From contig NC_092680.1 of the NCBI RefSeq assembly GCF_964355755.1, forward strand, positions 14,981,001 through 15,045,000: DNA of 64,000 nt, given 5' to 3'. A model generated the notes under the pieces. It did no database searches. It was not told where the DNA came from and was given only the letters and a program-made list of their open reading frames with translations. Below are positions 15,762 through 25,824 of this stretch, one piece after another. Source of the DNA: Antedon mediterranea (taxonomy: Eukaryota > Echinodermata > Crinoidea > Comatulida > Antedonidae). The position numbers and the translations under genes were made by a program. The number at the start of each line of letters is the position of its first letter. The first letter of the stretch is position 1.

Positions 15762-15811
<50 letters not shown>

Positions 15812-18800
15812 GTAAATATAAAGACGATTGTGCCTTCATACTCTGTAGGCCTACTATAAAATAAATAACACTTTTGCATAATTGTTAATAGAAAATACAT
15901 AATATTTAATACTGTGGATAAAAACAGAATGGCTGCAACATTACTAAATTAAAGTATTTCATTTTCCAAATGGTCGATTTATAATATTTGGAAGCAAATT
16001 TATATAGATTTCATTTGAGATAAAACTGATAGGTAGAGTGAACTCGCATTACATTAGAAAATACTAACATATGACATTTGACCTCAGCGTTTATATGTGA
16101 AATTACTGCAATCGCTCTTTGTTTCTACACTATAGGTCACTATATATACATAGAAACATCAGACCCACGTCGACCAAACCAAAGAGCTAAAATCACATCT
16201 CAGACTATCGCTGGACGTGATGAGCCAATCTGTCTTCACTTTTGGTACCACATGAAAGGCGAGCATGTTGGAACATTAAACGTTTATAAAATATATACAG
16301 GCAGTACTTACAGACGGTCAATCTGGACCAGAAATGGCAACCAGGGCAAAAATTGGAAAGAAGCATCTGTTTTAATCAATCAAGACTACGAAGGAAGTGG
16401 AACCTTTGACATTGTGGATCTCAGTTTTAAGGTAATTATACAGTGTGTATTATGTTAAGGCAGAAGCATGAAAAATAACATATTAATATAAATATCGTTA
16501 GTGTAAAATGATGTAAGTACAACCCTCTGGATATCACTACCACACAACGAAAAATAAAGAAAAATCTTTCATGGATCACTCTGGCAACAAGCTATCGATT
16601 TCTTGGAAGCGCTGATTTAGTTATGTCCAGCCTTACGGCATACTTTACATAGTAAATTCAGTAGAAGAGAAACAATGTCCCCTGCCCCTCCCCCACCCCC
16701 ATCAATGTATGAAAAATGTTAGTTTACTGCAAAAGCACACATTTTGGCTAAAAACAAGTGTTGTAATATATGGTTTAGAAAATTAATATTCAATGTCACA
16801 CAAAATTATATGTTAGAATAGTGTTTTCTCTATTCCTGTTTAATCTTGACCAAATAATTTATGCATTGATTGATAAGTTAACATAGTATTTTAATTAAGT
16901 AAAATTTGGTCACCAATCATTCATAATTTGCTGAAAAGTCACATACATTTGAATGTGAAAAAAGTAGGCGAATACTACTTTTGGAAACGTACTTCTTCAA
17001 TCAAGCTACCTAAAAAGCAATATCGGTTTTACAAAGGAAATCGAATACTTTAGAAACTTCCTAATTTCTTCCTGCCATTAAAATAACATTGATTGTCAGT
17101 TAGAAATTAAACAATGCATGCGGTTCATAGAATTGCCCTATTCAGAATGATAGTACAGTAGTAGATTCAGTCAAGTGGCAGATTTTTATTGGTCATTCAT
17201 AGCAGAGTTAATATTATAGTACTGACGTATACTATCATCAGTTTGTGCCCTTTGTGTGAAAGTTTTGCAACAATTATATTAGTTTCAATGTATGTGTATT
17301 GTTTCTGGGGTCTTTCTCGAGACAAGAAACTTGATTTCTTCTAGAGAAGACCCCAAATGATGGCTTATTACCATGTTTTCATTTAAATAATGTACACACC
17401 TATATATTATACTGTTAAAAAATATGCCATTGTTGAACAAATAAATGTTTTTTTGAATTGAATAATTATAATTCATGAGGGCGTGTGGCACAGTGAGGGC
17501 GTGCGCCGCAGTATGTTGGATTGCTGATCGTGACAAGACACTTTATTTACGTTTGACTCTCTCAAACCAGATGTAAAAATGGGTATCTGGTTAGGTCAAG
17601 ACACAACCTTGCGCTGATTACTAGCTGCATTATCGGAGTATGTTTCCATACGTATTTTGTCAAAAAAAATGACCGGGGTAATAATGTGAAGTGAATAATT
17701 GTGCAATGAGCGCTATATAGAAACGAATACTGATTATGATTACTATTACATTTTTTGTTATAGGTTTCGTTTGAAGCAATTGTTGGCGATGGTCATGAGG
17801 GCGACATTGCTATTGATGATATAAAGTTTGAAGTCGGATCTTGTAAACCAGAAGCACCAGAAGAACCGCCAATTACAAAATCATGTGACTTTGAATCGGG
17901 ATTGGAGAAATGTGGCATGTATCAAGCTATTGGAGATGAGTTTGATTGGATTTCTATGAATAAATCAGTACAAAGTAACTACAAGAAGTACAAACCGTAT
18001 ATCAAAAGTAAGACTTATTTCAAGTTTTGAATACAAATAGGCCTATGCCAAAGTTTCCATTTCAATTCAAATAATTATCTAATTACTCTATCTATTTTTT
18101 CTTTATTAACATAAAGATACTTAGGTCTAGCCTACTGGGTACTCTGTGTACTGCAATTCTGTTTCTCCCGCTCTTCAATTGTCTTGTTTTATCAGATTCT
18201 CCTTGGTCTCTCGATTTCAACAGTTAAATAGGCTTTATTAATTATACATTTTCATTTTCAGTCATTGTATCTTTATTTGTCCATTAAAACTTAAAATTAA
18301 CAGACATTTGCTTTGAAAAACTGGCATATCATCATATAAAAATACACAGAAAATTACACAACACAGAATCAGCATGCTAGCAACACGCTATAACATGATG
18401 AGCATGATGAGGCTCGAGACAATGAAAGATGTTGACTATTTTAGAAAGTTGGTCAACAAACGAAAGAAATGGAGAAACCTGGTACAAAGAGTAAAGCAAG
18501 GCAGCGCAGGCGGAGAAATCAGTAGATTACTCGGTGAAGAGGCACTAAATAAAAAAAATAATATAAATAACAACACAGTAAAAACAAATTAGTCTGATAA
18601 AAGATTAAAAAGTACTTATTATAATAATGATTCAATATTGCACATTTTTGGTAATTAAATAATAATCAATACAATCAATCAATAAATCAAAATAACATTT
18701 TCTATCGTTCATTCACAAACAAACATAATTTCTTACAATATAGGCCTACATAAAAGAATAAAGGAGGCAATGAAATGGCTACAGAAAAATAATCTAAAAT

Positions 18801-20599
18801 TAATTTTTTGTTTTATCTCATTTTACAATAAATAATACTAAAAAAAATGTGTTTGTGGAGGAATTAGTGATATTTTGAGGGAGGGAATTCCATAAATTAG
18901 GTTCAATAAAATGCCATCAATAATGACATATAGATAGAGATAAATATAATGTTTTTTGTTTGTTTAGATCATGGAAATATTATGGCACTGGACATGGCTG
19001 GCAAAAAACCACACACACGTGCTGTGATAATAGGATTCATCGCTGTGAAACCAAATGCGCAATACTGTATGTCTCTAGAATACGTAATTACTGGTGATAT
19101 AACACAAAGAATAAATGTCGTAATGTACAAATCGAATTCTTATTATGGACCTGGTGTTTCAAAGCCTCTTAAGAGCATCGTTGGACACAATGACGATGTT
19201 TGGAAAAAAGCGTATATTAATATTAATCCAAATGGTAAAAATGTAACGGTAAGTATACAAATATTTAATTCAATCTTTATTTCCGATCGTCACATGAGAA
19301 TTATTCATAAGTAGTAAAAGAAAAAAAACAACATTTCCACCACACAGCTTATTACAATAAATAATTTGATACAGGACATTTCTTCAGAAAGTCACCTGCA
19401 TTGGTTAAGTTTGCACTGTAAACTTATAGAAATACAGAACATTGTAATACTGTAATTCATCTCTCTTCTACTCTTTATTTTCAGTATGGAATTGAAGGTG
19501 TTGTCGGTGTAACAGATAAAGGACAGATTGCAATTGACAACATTAAAATCGATGAAATGTCATGCAGTAGTACGTAAACGTTTATTCCCTTTTCTATCGA
19601 TAGTTAAAAATAGATATAGATAAAAACCTCGTTTTACCTGAAATATATCATGCATAACTATGTAGGTGGTAGCAGCTACCTCTATAAAGATCATATGACC
19701 CATAGGCATATGTCCTTCAAAATTGCCATGATTCTGTCTCGATTTACTTTCCAATACCGAAATATATTTCAAATTAAAATAAGGTATACTTCCTTCAATA
19801 ACCTTTTCACATCATAAAAGATATACGGCTTTACCACGTTGAAACACCAGTTCTCGTCAGATCACCGAAGTTAAGCAACGTTGGGCCTAGTTAGAGCTTG
19901 GATGGGAGACTATCTGGGAATAGCGGGTGCTGTATACGGAGCTGGGGTCCTGTTAGGCATTAGAAATCAGCACAGCTGATTCTTATGGCAGCCCCTGAAT
20001 CTAGTATCTGCCTCAGAACTCTGGTTTTGTTTGTATCAAACCTGTTAGTGGCGGTAGTTATCACTGTTGGTTTCGATTGAATAAAATAAAAAACAAATAC
20101 ATATCCACGTAATATTACCGTCTCACATCTTTGTGTGAAAGAGGCCCTCCGACTTAACAATATCGTTCGAACCAATGTTTCTTTGTTTTTCCTGGTTTAT
20201 ACGTATAAGTTGTATCAGGAGTTGATTTTATGTTCATGAAATGTTCAATATCAACGTATACGTGATTAAATTTTTAAACATTTAGTATACAAAACTATTG
20301 ACATTATAATTATTATGACATGGAGTGTAGAGTCTGCTGTCAAAAGTAATACAAATTGTATCTAATGTTCAATATATTATCTTTCAGAAATAAAGCCAGA
20401 AAAAGAAGAAGAAGGATCAAACTTTGGTATGGGTATAGGTATCGGCTTTCTTATCTGTGTATTAATTTTTGGCTGTATTTTGGTTGCCGCGTATTTATTC
20501 TATAATAGAAGGCAAGGATTACCTCGGTACACAAAAGAATTAAATACCAATGCTATCTTTAAAGGTGGCGAACACGATCCTGATATAAACTTTAGTTAA
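2830..20599 (+). CDS. Gene A: type I membrane protein with five MAM domains (15 coding exons)
   Basis: The joined model codes for 960 residues. Residues 1-19 are a signal peptide (MVSILKYCILLL...SYS). Five MAM domains follow at about 20-179, 188-354, 366-531, 542-715 and 732-890. A membrane helix at about 904-929 precedes NRR and a tail of about 30 residues. Coding exons are 2830-3031, 5042-5292, 6974-7058, 7424-7591, 8186-8454, 9481-9568, 10334-10507, 11126-11394, 13120-13207, 13944-14114, 16136-16431, 17764-18007, 18968-19248, 19485-19569 and 20388-20599. All introns are GT..AG and every junction keeps frame. MAM domains are extracellular adhesion modules that often mediate homophilic contacts (family knowledge); the ligand is unknown. 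Tail and linker show no other recognised domain. An AATAAA lies 176 nt after the stop. Confidence 0.88.
5042..5292 (+). CDS. Gene A exon 2: middle of MAM1
   Basis: Acceptor TTTTTTAG, phase 1 in and phase 0 out, donor AAA|GTAGGT. It carries CMSFYYQVTG, the beta-strand with the third cysteine, and the IWTLNGGRGRVWRQVE strand. The open frame reaches back to 4954, but the splice site sets the true start. Confidence 0.86.
6124..6438. mobile_element. Hairpin MITE composite, copy 1 (gene A intron 2)
   Basis: Positions 6124-6293 fold back on themselves: TATACAAATAATGAATG at one end faces CATTCATTATTTGTTTTATA at the other, and the inner arms GATGAAAGGTTATATCAAC and its complement are perfect around a 13-base loop. 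It is joined to a tail (6294-6438) with CACGCCATGTGACCCAC that recurs at 35.9, 42.6, 46.6 and 56.0 kb. A nearly identical copy lies at 55729-56034. There is no coding capacity, so it is a non-autonomous element. Confidence 0.8.
6974..7058 (+). CDS. Gene A exon 3: end of MAM1
   Basis: Acceptor TTTCAG, phase 0 in, phase 1 out. It codes for LAFKGHQ...ISIDDVNV and TTECSK, the closing IDDV strand and last cysteine of a MAM domain. Confidence 0.85.
7424..7591 (+). CDS. Gene A exon 4: start of MAM2
   Basis: Acceptor CTACAG, phase 1 on both sides. It contains CDFESFEICGYKQD, DWVWSSG and DHTRTDQFG, the standard first third of a MAM domain. Confidence 0.88.
8186..8454 (+). CDS. Gene A exon 5: middle of MAM2
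   Basis: Acceptor TATAG, phase 1 in, phase 0 out at TAC|GTAAGT. It starts GFYMYLETS and carries CLEFWYNMHG and GDKWYRG. It matches exon 5 of gene B (positions 36582 on). Confidence 0.88.
8487..8826. mobile_element. Non-autonomous inverted-repeat element (MITE), gene A intron 5
   Basis: The ends TAAAGCCTGGTTCCCAC (8487-8503) and GTGGGAACCAAGCTTTA (8810-8826) are inverted repeats with one mismatch, and the similarity continues inward through GACGCAA-type words. There is no coding region. The flanking TA on each side could be a TA target duplication, but the repeat is palindromic there, so this is uncertain. Confidence 0.75.
9481..9568 (+). CDS. Gene A exon 6: end of MAM2
   Basis: Acceptor CTTTCAG, phase 0 in, phase 1 out. 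It codes for VVFEAVRGEGDYGDIALDDV and the closing cysteine, the best-conserved part of MAM domains. The 765-bp intron after it shows nothing recognisable. Confidence 0.9.
10334..10507 (+). CDS. Gene A exon 7: start of MAM3
   Basis: Phase 1 on both sides. A proline-rich linker (IPTPAPPRP) leads into CTFEVDMCNYTQ, DWARY and DHTLGTDKG. It opens the eight-exon block that gene B holds twice. Confidence 0.9.
11126..11394 (+). CDS. Gene A exon 8: middle of MAM3
   Basis: Phase 1 in, phase 0 out. It contains CLRFYFYINHWSVDKF and PIDPFWAIYN, which match CLHFYYYMN and PVDPIWSYV in exon 15 of gene B. The 1.7-kb intron that follows has a GACA/GACC microsatellite but no element I can name. Confidence 0.87.
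12829..12874. repeat. GACA/GACC microsatellite (gene A intron 8)
   Basis: An imperfect run of four-base units (ACAGACCG and related) can be read directly. It is intronic and has no coding role. Confidence 0.85.
13120..13207 (+). CDS. Gene A exon 9: end of MAM3
   Basis: Acceptor TGTTTAG, phase 0 in, phase 1 out at GTCA|GTAAGT. It codes for IMFVGTKG...NIALDDV and ends in GVCKV. The usual FEA before the loop is replaced by MFV. Confidence 0.87.
13944..14114 (+). CDS. Gene A exon 10: start of MAM4
   Basis: Phase 1 on both sides. The linker ITPTPGVPD is followed by CDFEKNMTVCGYEQD, FDWVWHKG and DHTKGDASG. The 2-kb intron after it contains the tRNA-bearing repeat. Confidence 0.9.
15301..15770 (+). 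repeat. tRNA-bearing repeat flanked by identical direct repeats (gene A intron 10)
   Basis: The roughly 117-bp stretch starting GACTTTTTCTCATTCTCACA at 15301 recurs without a difference that I can see at 15654-15770. Between the two copies lie 15480-15582 (a non-tRNA leader with GCTGTTCCGCCGTACC) and a complete tRNA-like cloverleaf. The leader, tRNA-like part and tail recur on the minus strand at 35660-35870, so the whole unit is an interspersed repeat, probably a tRNA-derived SINE. A TA run of about 40 bp (15762-15806) follows. Confidence 0.8.
15583..15653 (+). tRNA. tRNA-like cloverleaf with AUC anticodon (Asp-type), probably part of a SINE
   Basis: The acceptor arms GCCCCAG and TTGGGGC pair (last pair G-T). 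The D arm is GTCT...GGAC, and the anticodon arm TCTGC-ATATCAA-GCAGG puts ATC at positions 34-36. The T arm CCGAG-TTCGAGT-CTCGG is perfect. AUC would read the Asp codon GAU, although animal Asp tRNAs normally carry GUC. Because the same head recurs in a decayed repeat at 35.7 kb, I read it as the promoter head of a repeat rather than a working tRNA gene. Confidence 0.6.
16136..16431 (+). CDS. Gene A exon 11: middle of MAM4
   Basis: Acceptor CTATAG, phase 1 in, phase 0 out. It contains GHYIYIETS, CLHFWYHMKGEHVGTLNVY and IWTRNGNQGKNWKEA. It matches gene B exons 10 and 18. Confidence 0.9.
17473..17757 (+). mobile_element. tRNA-derived SINE-like repeat next to a splice acceptor
   Basis: The head (GGCGTGTGGCACAGTGAGGG) looks like a tRNA A box, and the 3' part (GAGCGCTATATAGAAACG, then a TGATTATGATTACTATTAC tail) is the usual ending of invertebrate tRNA SINEs. 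The B box is not clear. The tail stops a few bases before the acceptor of exon 12. Confidence 0.55.
17764..18007 (+). CDS. Gene A exon 12: end of MAM4 fused to start of MAM5
   Basis: Phase 0 in, phase 1 out. VSFEAIVGDGHEGDIAIDDI closes MAM4. After a PEAPEEPP linker, CDFESGLEKCGMYQ opens MAM5 with no intron between them. MAM5 lacks the DHT motif. Gene B has the same fusion in exons 11 and 19. Confidence 0.9.
18968..19248 (+). CDS. Gene A exon 13: middle of MAM5
   Basis: Phase 1 in, phase 0 out at ACG|GTAAGT. It codes for NHGNIMALDM, YCMSLEYVITGD and DDVWKKAYI, a diverged middle third. Confidence 0.86.
19485..19569 (+). CDS. Gene A exon 14: end of MAM5
   Basis: Acceptor TTTTCAG, phase 0 in, phase 1 out. 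YGIEGVVGVTDKGQIAIDNI and a closing cysteine match gene B exon 21 (FEGVVGRERTGIMALDDI). Confidence 0.88.
19821..19939 (+). pseudogene. 5S rRNA-derived sequence (gene A intron 14)
   Basis: Over 119 bases it follows the animal 5S rRNA. It keeps TTCTCGTCAGATCACCGAAG, AAGTTAAGCAACG (A box region) and GCTTGGATGGGAGAC (C box), and ends TGGGAATAGCGGGTGCTGTA. Changes in stem positions and the lack of a T-run just after it suggest a pseudogene or the head of a 5S-derived SINE (SINE3 type) rather than a working gene. What follows (19940-20100) may be the SINE body. Confidence 0.75.
20388..20599 (+). CDS. Gene A exon 15: membrane helix and cytoplasmic tail
   Basis: Acceptor CTTTCAG, phase 1 in. A charged stalk (IKPEKEEEGSNF) is followed by GMGIGIGFLICVLIFGCILV, then AAYLFYNRRQG and a tail of about 30 residues ending DPDINFS and TAA. 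The positive NRR after the helix fits a type I protein. Confidence 0.92.
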
Positions 20600-20774
20600 T
20601 GATGTTTGTTTTTATTACTTTTTTTAATAACATAAACAAGTTCTTATTAATTAAGGATGAGACTAGTAAGGGCTCAGTTATTTACCCGGTAAAGTTGGTT
20701 TATGGTCCCCAGTTAATCTTTACCATTGATGGGTAGGATAAGAAACTATGCCTGGCTGGGGCCTAAACAAAATG

Positions 20775-20780
20775 AATAAA
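20775..20780 (+). other. Candidate polyadenylation signal of gene A
   Basis: AATAAA lies 176 nt after the stop codon. A second AATAAA starts at 20787. Either could define the transcript end. Confidence 0.5.
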
Positions 20781-20799
20781 AACTACAATAAATTTGCAA

Positions 20800-21600
20800 A
20801 ATACTTCCACATAAATGACACTGTTATGTTGATACGATCGTGGAGTATAATGGTATTTGTAAGTTAAAACAATTTCGAATCAGTGTTCACGACATTGTAT
20901 TTTTATTCATTGAAACCAAATAATATTAAAATAGGGAATAAAAATAAGAAACACCGAGTCTGTTTACACGGTCAGAACCAATGCTAAATCCAAACCATCC
21001 GATGAAAATAATAAATAGAATAATACTCAGTACTTAGTTATAACATGGCGTTGTCAACAATACTGTTAAACATGATCGATAATGACCTCACATGAGCCTA
21101 AATGTAGCAACGTGTATTATTATAAACATTCCAAAGCATAAGAAACTGCAGAACATGTCTGCGCTTTAAAAAAAGAAGATATAACTAGTTGGTGTTTTTT
21201 TTCTGTACACAGAAACAATTATACAATATTAAAAATCAACAAATATTTTTTGTAATTAAGTATTTTTATTTCATAGCGTATTTTTTTCAACTATGACTAT
21301 ACAATGTCTTCATCCTATACTAGAATAACATGATACGCAGTATATTTTATGAATAAAATATAAACTTTTCAAACATAATTCATCATAGCTGGAATAAAAA
21401 AAAAACTATATTGAATACAGTACGTATAATTTTACATTGTATTACTTGCTAATATATTTGGAAAAAAGACATAAGGTAGTGAATAATAAAGTGTACCATA
21501 AACAGAACTGGATAAATATGTGTCTATTTTATTTCTAACGAGAATTACCTACATTAAAACGATTTACCAAACATTTTTATATTTTTATCAAACCTTACCA
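20800..21600. other. Intergenic, AT-rich
   Basis: I see no gene, RNA or bounded repeat here. It separates the end of gene A from the 5' remnant of the split LINE. Confidence 0.4.
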
Positions 21601-22167
21601 AGCGTGAAGCCGATCTTTTTTTTAAAGACGACGACATGTGTAAGGACAAAGAAAGCTTTTTAACAGAAGAAAAAATCTACTTCGAACTGTGCGAACTAAT
21701 TAATGGCGAAAACCTTATTGGAATACAACGAATAAGAAACCTCCTGAGGATTTACTTAAGTAGTCATGAAGACAGGGTAAAGGTTATTTTAACGGGAATT
21801 AACATAAACTCTAAACACGTAATTCTATATGATTCAAATCCATATCTCCCATCGAACAACAGTATTTAATAAAAGACGTCCCGATCTCTGTTACAATGAT
21901 GAATTTGTTTCAATGGGAAACTACCATTTAAAGACAGTCTACCACGATTAACAAAAATCAATGGATGTAAAGCGAAGCAGATAGAAGTAACAAATAATGT
22001 TTCAACTGTAATGAAGATGATCGCAAAGCGAATCAATGCCCAAAAATGTTCAACTTACGTGCAAAAAATGCAGAAATGATGGGCACAATGAAAAATTCTG
22101 TACTTATTCAATTCAATATTCATAAGCCAAAATTATGAAAGTTAAAACTTCTACAACTAAGGACTAA

Positions 22168-22201
<34 letters not shown>

Positions 22202-23500
22202 CGTGGCACCAAATCCGAAGCAAAGAACAATAGTCAAGAACACAATCAAGAACAAGAACAGAAACCTTCAAAGACTTCCGACGAACAAGTTACTCAAAAT
22301 TATACAGCCGCCCGTCATCTAGTTCTGTGAAACCCCCCCACCCCCCCCCCCCCAAAAAAGAAAACGTCTTCTTAAGGTTAAGCAAGTTAAGATAAGCTCT
22401 ATTTCTTGTAATTGTTTTTGACTTAGATTGCCCGATTACACAATTATAAAAAAAAGAGTAGGCATACATTTTATTAAAAAAAAAATGAAAAGAAAATAAA
22501 AAAATAAAGCCCTGCATTTAATATCATTAAATTCCAGAGGTATGTAAGAAAATTATAAAAAAAAAAAAAGTGTTTAAATACTGTAAAGAGCAAAAAGCTG
22601 TATAAAATTTTGTATTTTAGAGAAAAATCAAAATTCTAAAAATGTAATGTGGAAAGGCGAAACCTATCACAGTTTCGGTACCGGTACAACAAAGAGTAGA
22701 GGTGTCTCTATCCTATCAAAAGCAGGATTTGATTTAAATGACATAAAGTACAAATATGTAGCCGAGGAAGGTAGACTTCTCATTATAAGTATAAATCATA
22801 ATAACACCGTTATTACCTTTATAAATGTTTACGCCCTAAACAATTGATACTGTACCGTAGCTAATGAATATGTATTAATATGGTGATATGAATTGTATAC
22901 TAGATAAAAAAGTAAATTTTAGAATAAATAGTGTAAGTCGCTATGATAATTCACCACTAATACTACAAAAATGTATGAACAAGTTTCACTTGATGGATAT
23001 ATGGAGATGATACCATAAAGATAAATCCCAATTCACTTGGAGAAGAAAGAATACATACAGACCTTTAGAAGTCTAGCGCCCTCACTAGAAACGGCGACAT
23101 ATAAATAACTACGGATATTAGACCTTGTATATTCTCTGATCACCAGGCTATATCCCTATAAATTTTAAATGATCAGAAAGAAAGAGGACCGGGATTTTGG
23201 AAATTAAACAATAGTGTTTTGAATGACGAAATATACGCGCTAAACATGATAAGTAAGCCTATCATTGCAAAAAAACCCCCGAAAAAATGAATATAATTTG
23301 AAACCAGACAGTCTATGGAAATACTTAAAAGTTAAAATAAAAGAATTCACATGTAAATACTGTTCTAAAAAGAAAAAAATTAGAAATATTAATAAAACGA
23401 AATTCATTGAAAAAGTTAACGAACTGACAACAACCTGAATTTAACTTATAATCAAGAAACAGAATGTCAATTAAAAAAAATTTAAAATAACTTGACGACA
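21600..23500 (+). pseudogene. L1/Tx1-like LINE, 5' half (ORF1 and endonuclease remnants)
   Basis: 21636-21869 is an ORF1-like stretch. 21990-22110 keeps two zinc-knuckle remnants, CFNCNED...CP and, in another frame, CKKCRNDGHNEKFC (spacing C-X2-C-X4-H-X4-C). 22647-22847 codes for an AP-endonuclease piece (TKSRGVSILSKAGFD, ITFINVYALNN), and SDHQAISL near 23138 is the endonuclease SDH motif. Many stops and frame shifts show that it is dead. The element continues at 30702 after the 7.2-kb insertion. Confidence 0.75.
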
Positions 23501-23519
23501 CACAGCAAAATTTGAAATT

Positions 23520-25065
23520 CTAAGCAAGAAAAAAAAATCTTGTTTTAAGAAAAAATTCTTAAAATAAGTATTTTTTTTCTTGTCAAGATTTAAAATTACT
23601 TAAAACAAGAAATAATTTTCTAGAAAAGACACATTTTCTTAAATTAAGTTTTGCAATATTCTTGAAAATGCTTATTACAAGAAATATTTTACTTAAAATA
23701 AGAAGTCAATATCATTCTCTTCTTATTAAGAATAGTTTTGCTTAAAACAAGATTTGAAAATACTTAATTTGAAAAGTATTTTACTTAAAATAAGAAATCT
23801 ATATTATATTTATCCCTATCAAGAATAATTTTTCTTAAATCAAGATTGATGAATTATAAAAATTACTTAAAACAATCAATATTTTTCTAGGTAAGACAAA
23901 GTTTCTTAAATTAGGTTTCGCAATAGTCTTGAAAATACTTGTTTTGAGAAATATTTTACTTAAAATAAGAAGTCAATTTCACACTACCCTTATCAAGATT
24001 ATTTTTACTTGAATCAAGATTCGCAATATTCTTGAAAATGCTTATTACAAGAAATATTTTACTTAAAATAAGAAGTCAATATCATTCTCTTCTTATTAAG
24101 AATAGTTTTGCTTAAAACAAGATTTGAAAATACTTAATTTGAAAAGTATTTTACTTAAAATAAGAAATAAATATTATATTTATCCCTATCAAGAATAATT
24201 TTTCTTAAATCAAGATTGATGAATTCTAAAAATTACTTAAAACAATAAATATTTTTCTAGGTAAGACAAAGTTTCTTAAATTAGGTTTCGCAATATTCTT
24301 AAAAATACTTATTTTGAGAAATGTTTTACTTAAAATAAGAAGTCAATATCATACTATCTTATCAAGACTATTTTTGCTTAAATTGAGATTCGCAATATTT
24401 TTAAAAATACTTATTTTGAGAAATGTTTTACTTAAAATAAGAAGTCAATATCATACTATCTTATCAAGACTATTTTTACTTGAATCAAGATTCGCAATAT
24501 TCTTAAAAATACTTATTTCGAGAAATGTTTTACTTAAAATAAGAAGTCAATATCATACTATCTTATCAAGACTATTTTTGCTTAAATTGAGATTCGCAAT
24601 ATTTTAAAAAATACTTATTTTGAAAAATGTTTTACTTAAAATAAGAAGTCAATATCATACTATCCTATCAAGACTATTTTTGCTTGAATTCAGATTCGCA
24701 ATATTCTGATTTTGAGAAATGTTTTACTTAAAATAAGAAGTCAATATCATACTATCTTATCAAGACTATTTTTACTTGAATCAAGATTCGCAATATTCTT
24801 TAAAATACTTATTTTGAGAAATGTTTTACTTAAAATAAGAAGTCAATATCATACTATCTTATCAAGACTATTTTTGCTTAAATTGAGATTCGCAATATTT
24901 TTAAAAATACTTATTTTGAGAAATGTTTTACTTAAGATAAGAAGTCAATATCATACTATATCCTATCAAGACTATTTTTGCTTGAATTGAAGTCAATTCT
25001 ATTTTAATATTCTTAAAAATACTTATTTTGAGAAATGTTTTACTTAAAATAGATTGTCAATATCC
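23520..25065. repeat. Left subterminal repeat array, unit about 102 bp
   Basis: Copies of TTTTACTTAAAATAAGAAGT recur every 102 bp at 24323, 24425, 24527 and 24629. Units contain CTTAAAATAAG and CTTGAATCAAG words, often near palindromes. The outer part (23520-24250) is less regular. Predicted proteins from this array are translations of the repeat and not genes. Confidence 0.88.
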
Positions 25066-25824
25066 TTATATTCACACAACGGTAGAGCAGTTAGCACTTC
25101 AGTTTCAACTGATGAAAGAATCTGGGTAATCAAACTGTTTGTGCTTTGAATAATCGATTGCACTGCAACCTAAAGAAAATAATATTGATTTAATATTTTT
25201 TATATTCAAGTTTTAATATGTTTAAAAACTAAGTTGTGCTTTAGTTGGGGAGCTATGCAGCCTAACAAAAAAAATGTTATTTGTAACAATGAAATTGGTC
25301 ACAAAAAAATGCAACATAAACTTAGAGTGTATAATGCCTAGGCCTAGGCCTAGTACCCAAGTCCTATAGTCACTATAGCTAATAGTCCTGTATAATAACA
25401 GTACCAGCAAGGCCTAGGAAATAGACGTATTTCTCTAATAAAAAATAGTTTAAAATGCATAATTGTTGTAATTTTAAAGCAAAATGGCTTACCTGTGGAA
25501 TCTTGTTTCTCTCCTTTAATTTTAGTAGAAAGAAATCAGCATTTTTTATACTATTATCTGCTTGTTCATCCTCTAGTTAGTAGGCCTTCTTGCTGAGCAT
25601 CAACAAGATAATTAATATTAAACAATCATTAACAGTATAACAATACTAGAATTATCACTACTACTATCGTCAGTTGATAAATCATCCCCGTTATAATAGT
25701 TTTTTTCTTCATTAACTTCGTCAGTCTCCTAGTCTAGGCCTAGTTCTACTTCATCCTCAATTGGCATCCTCGTTTTCTCCAGGCATACTTATATACTGAT
25801 GTTTCCATCGTCAACTGCAGGAGG

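Noticed and set aside
15715-15900. Minus-strand frame with a run of Tyr-Ile
   Set aside because: It translates the TA microsatellite.
18374-18592. 72-residue open frame with VNKRKKWRNLVQRVKQ
   Set aside because: It lies in gene A intron 12 and ends in an A/T-rich tail. It may be a LINE remnant, but I cannot match it to any motif.
24314-24990. Open frames of 92-97 residues with repeated RNVLLKIRSQYH
   Set aside because: They are translations of the 102-bp subterminal repeat; unit length is a multiple of three, so frames stay open by chance.
25078-25140. tRNA-like words (GGTAGAGCAGTTAGCACTTC)
   Set aside because: The A box is partial and no B box or arms can be paired.
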